Assembly (NCBI RefSeq): GCF_001949145.1
Contig: NW_019091412.1
Span: 906,015 to 970,014, forward strand
Reading direction: 5' to 3'
DNA: 64,000 bases
Source of the DNA: Acanthaster planci
Lineage: Eukaryota; Echinodermata; Asteroidea; Valvatida; Acanthasteridae
Positions 61,901 through 64,000 of this stretch are shown here, in pieces. Below the pieces are notes generated by a model. The model was not told the origin of the DNA and made no database searches. It was given only the letters and a program-made list of their open reading frames with translations. The first letter of the stretch is position 1. Every line of letters begins with the position of its first letter. The position numbers were made by a program, and so were the translations under genes.

Positions 61901-63882
61901 CTGTAGATGCGGTTAACCTTGAGAAGAGTTGGTGCATACGTCAGGGTGAAGCTGAGGGAGATGACAGCTTCTGATGCCAGACAGGTCCACTGGTTGGGTT
62001 CAAGGAGAAGCAAGAAGACAGCCAAGAAGGCAAGGACCACACCAAGCAGAACGATAGTGCTTAGTTCACGGCTTGCAGCTTTGATCAGAAGCTTGTCTCG
62101 GTAGTACACCATACCAGCAGCCGTCAAGATGTTCAGTAGGAGCCCCATGACGGAACACACAAGGATGCTGATAACTATTGGGTCTTGGAAGCTAAGACTG
62201 GTTGGGATGATATCCTCGCAGAAGCTGCGATTGGCATTTGGCCAAGCTGTGATTTCACAGGGTACACACTCACTGGCTTTGACAACAATTTCATTGTCAT
62301 TACACTCTTGGCAGAGCCAGCAACACTTTTCTTGGGATGGAACGAGTATGAAACCTGGGGAACAGTCAGGGATGCAAGTGGATCGAGGAATCTCGGAGGA
62401 ACCACCCTGCCACCGGATTAGATTGTCCTGAATTTGTAGCTTTGTGGTCGTGTTATGCGAGTCCCAAAGGCCAATCTCAATGCTGTCGTACTCTCCATTA
62501 CCTATCTTCTGGTAGTTCTTTAGGACGTATTTTCCGGGTGGGTCGGCATTCTCGTCAAAGAACAGTAGTCCACCCGTCGCAGTGAAATTGACTCTGAGTA
62601 AATAGGTTTTCAGCACTTTTCCAGATATGCTTTCAATTTCAGAACAATCTATCTTCCTTGGGCACAGTTCTTTGAGCAGAGAATCGAGAGCGTATGCAAA
62701 GGCGTAGACACCATCAACTACCGGGGATACCACGAAGTCACTGCTTGGGCTATCTGGGAAAACTCCAGGGCAGTTCGAGTCGTTTGCACGGCATCCATTT
62801 TCTTGGCGCTTTCTTTGCGTGTACTTGGTAAACCATGAGCTCACAGAGTCTGTGTAGGGTTGCAATTTTGCGAAATAATCGTCGAACGGCGGGACAGTCT
62901 GACTGAAGAAACGTGTGAAGAGTGAGCCCTGTGCAATGTCGGCAAAGCCTCGCTCGCTCAAGTCAAATCCCCAGTCATCACCACCGATCCAGGTAATATC
63001 AAGGTCTGGCTGTTCGCTCTTGACACGCTCCAGTACGGCATTGGCTACCTGTAGGGCTGCAAACATGACCACAACTTTGGCATATCTATATTTGACCAGT
63101 TTGGCCACAACTTCTGCTAATTCCTTCTCTGTTGGGTAATGATTTACGGGTGAAGTAAAGGCGATACAGATGTCCTTCTGGTCAGCGAGTACAAGCAATT
63201 CTCGGGCACCGTGGAGACCATAGCTATCGACTGAGTGAATCAGGGCGATGTAGTTCCACTGGAAATGGACTATCATATCAACGATGGCGCTAATTTGATG
63301 ACGGTCGGGCGGGACGGTGCGGAGAAAGTATGGAAATCTTGCTTTGTTGCTCAGCTCGTTGCTAGACGCCCAAAAGGACATGATTGGTACATGGAAGAGT
63401 CCCGTAAGCTGAGCTACTGGGATACTCGTAGCGCTTCTGGAGGTTCCTATTATACCAATTAACTCATGCTTTGACTGACCTTGAAACAAGGTTATGTTAG
63501 ATGAGAGTGCCCAATCTGGGCAGGCATCTTTGAATGCATCCGGTGAGATTTCCTCCAACATCATGAGTGACATCCAGAGGGCAACGTCTTCGTTCCGGCA
63601 GTCGTCTCTGATATCAAAGCCAAGGGTGATGTTAGGTAAGACGTCGTCTCGGCTGTTGATGTCCCTGACTGCCCATACCATAGCCTCGGCGTGAACTACA
63701 CCACGAGGGATGACATCCGTGTCACAATGATCGGAAAGGCTTCCATGAAGCGACAGTAAAGCTCCTAAGATGAAGTCACCGGACTCGCGGTAGACCGTGC
63801 ACGCTACTGCATCATCGGCCAAACCAGAATGCAAAAAGACGGCCAATACGACCAGGCAAATCACAGTCGCTTTATTCATCAT
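55978..63882 (-). CDS. class C GPCR of metabotropic glutamate receptor type, 864 residues
   Basis: Two exons: 63882-61807 (692 codons) and 56496-55978 (173 codons including stop), with a phase-0 intron of 5.3 kb cutting TM4. Parts in order: signal peptide (ATVICLVVLAVFLHSGLA), bilobed ligand-binding domain about 25-500 (EAMVWAVRDINSRDDVLPNI, IPVAQLTGLFHVP, VPPDRHQISAIVDMI), nine-cysteine linker about 510-565 (CSPGFILVPSQEKCCWLC), seven transmembrane helices about 580-830 (TM1 VISILVCSVMGLLLNILTAA, TM2 ELSTIVLLGVVLAFLAVFLL, TM5 FLASCVYNLALILVCCYYAF, TM7 NGYLTLVCVYLPKLYAV), and a short Ala/Gly-rich tail without a Homer-binding motif. Start chosen at MMNK because it directly precedes the hydrophobic signal; an in-frame ATG 33 codons upstream is possible. 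By family it is a dimeric plasma-membrane receptor that couples to G proteins. The ligand is doubtful: side-chain contacts for glutamate look changed (see findings). Confidence 0.92.
56497..61806 (-). other. 5.3-kb intron of the class C receptor gene
   Basis: No receptor exon is missing: TM4 continues directly across the join (VLILVQ | IVIIVV). The intron contains a decayed retrotransposon (60280-61130), a small hairpin at 59547-59577 (TGGTGTTAAAT / ATTTAACACCA) and otherwise AT-rich sequence. Open frames at 57385-58013 and 59468-59788 match no family I know. Confidence 0.7.
60280..61130 (+). mobile_element. decayed non-LTR retrotransposon (LINE) fragment
   Basis: Fragments in several frames recall the end of a LINE reverse transcriptase. 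At 60468-60659 there is VEAVKQFMYLGSSF (family pattern YLGS). At 60628-60990 there are KLHLLDSTFSPVLMCCSET and ARKIDAFHRTCLRTILGIHW (family pattern LRxILGIxWxD). Frames shift repeatedly and the segment lacks the catalytic FADD-type region, so it is dead. It lies antisense in the receptor intron. Confidence 0.75.
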
Positions 63883-64000
63883 CGCGATGGAATGACGCCA
63901 CGAGAAAACGCGTCCGCTCTTTGCAAGGTTTGCGAAGGGAATAATAACAAATGAATAGCAGAGGCGAGTTTTTATGGACAAGGAAACACAGGCAGAAAGC

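Noticed and set aside
1-64000. CRISPR arrays, bacterial operons, riboswitches, phage or plasmid features
   Set aside because: None seen; the tandem repeats present have no spacer structure and all genes are spliced animal genes.

Overview
This is intron-rich, AT-leaning animal genomic DNA. Genes carry many short exons with GT..AG junctions, AATAAA signals, and introns full of small foldback elements. The proteins look like those of a deuterostome invertebrate: each has a clear vertebrate counterpart of nearly the same length. The frequent palindromes TACATGTA and GGCCTAGGCC, plus an mGluR-like receptor, make me favour an ambulacrarian, most likely an echinoderm. That placement is an inference, since no species marker is present. 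There is no operon structure and no bacterial content. One assembly gap of 363 N lies at 48234-48596.

Layout, left to right. (1) 608-2570 (+): the last five coding exons of GNE, ManNAc kinase domain; the rest lies before the window. (2) 5761-7454 (-): SPATA24, coiled coil, six coding exons. (3) 9235-10899 (-): NRBF2, three exons, MIT domain plus coiled coil. (4) 13991-16783 (+): a 462-residue hexokinase in nine exons, with unusual substitutions on the ATP side. (5) 18002-19181 (+): LSM1, four exons. (6) 20878-26041 (-): FBXO41, eleven exons, coiled coil, F-box and leucine-rich repeats; its true N-terminus is unresolved. (7) 29911-51366 (+): prominin (CD133 family), 26 coding exons spanning 21.5 kb, 864 residues. 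(8) 55978-63882 (-): a two-exon class C G-protein-coupled receptor of the metabotropic-glutamate-receptor type.

I rebuilt all exon chains by hand from splice sites. Every complete chain closes in frame: coding totals of 570, 966, 1389, 405, 2577, 2595 and 2595 nt, all divisible by three. The genes form no evident pathway. They span sialic acid synthesis, autophagy (NRBF2), glycolysis, mRNA decay (LSM1), ubiquitin ligation, membrane protrusion organisation (prominin) and chemosensing or signalling. LSM1 and FBXO41 are convergent. FBXO41 and prominin are divergent around a CpG-rich stretch at about 27.4-27.6 kb.

The points most worth a second look are four. The class C receptor seems to keep the alpha-amino-acid site but to have lost the residues that hold the glutamate side chain. 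A foldback element contains a threonine-tRNA-like sequence. An 82-bp, spacerless, almost perfect palindrome lies upstream of FBXO41. A GAGGGCG motif recurs, in transcription orientation, near several start regions. Two families of short inverted-repeat elements occur twice each in the window.
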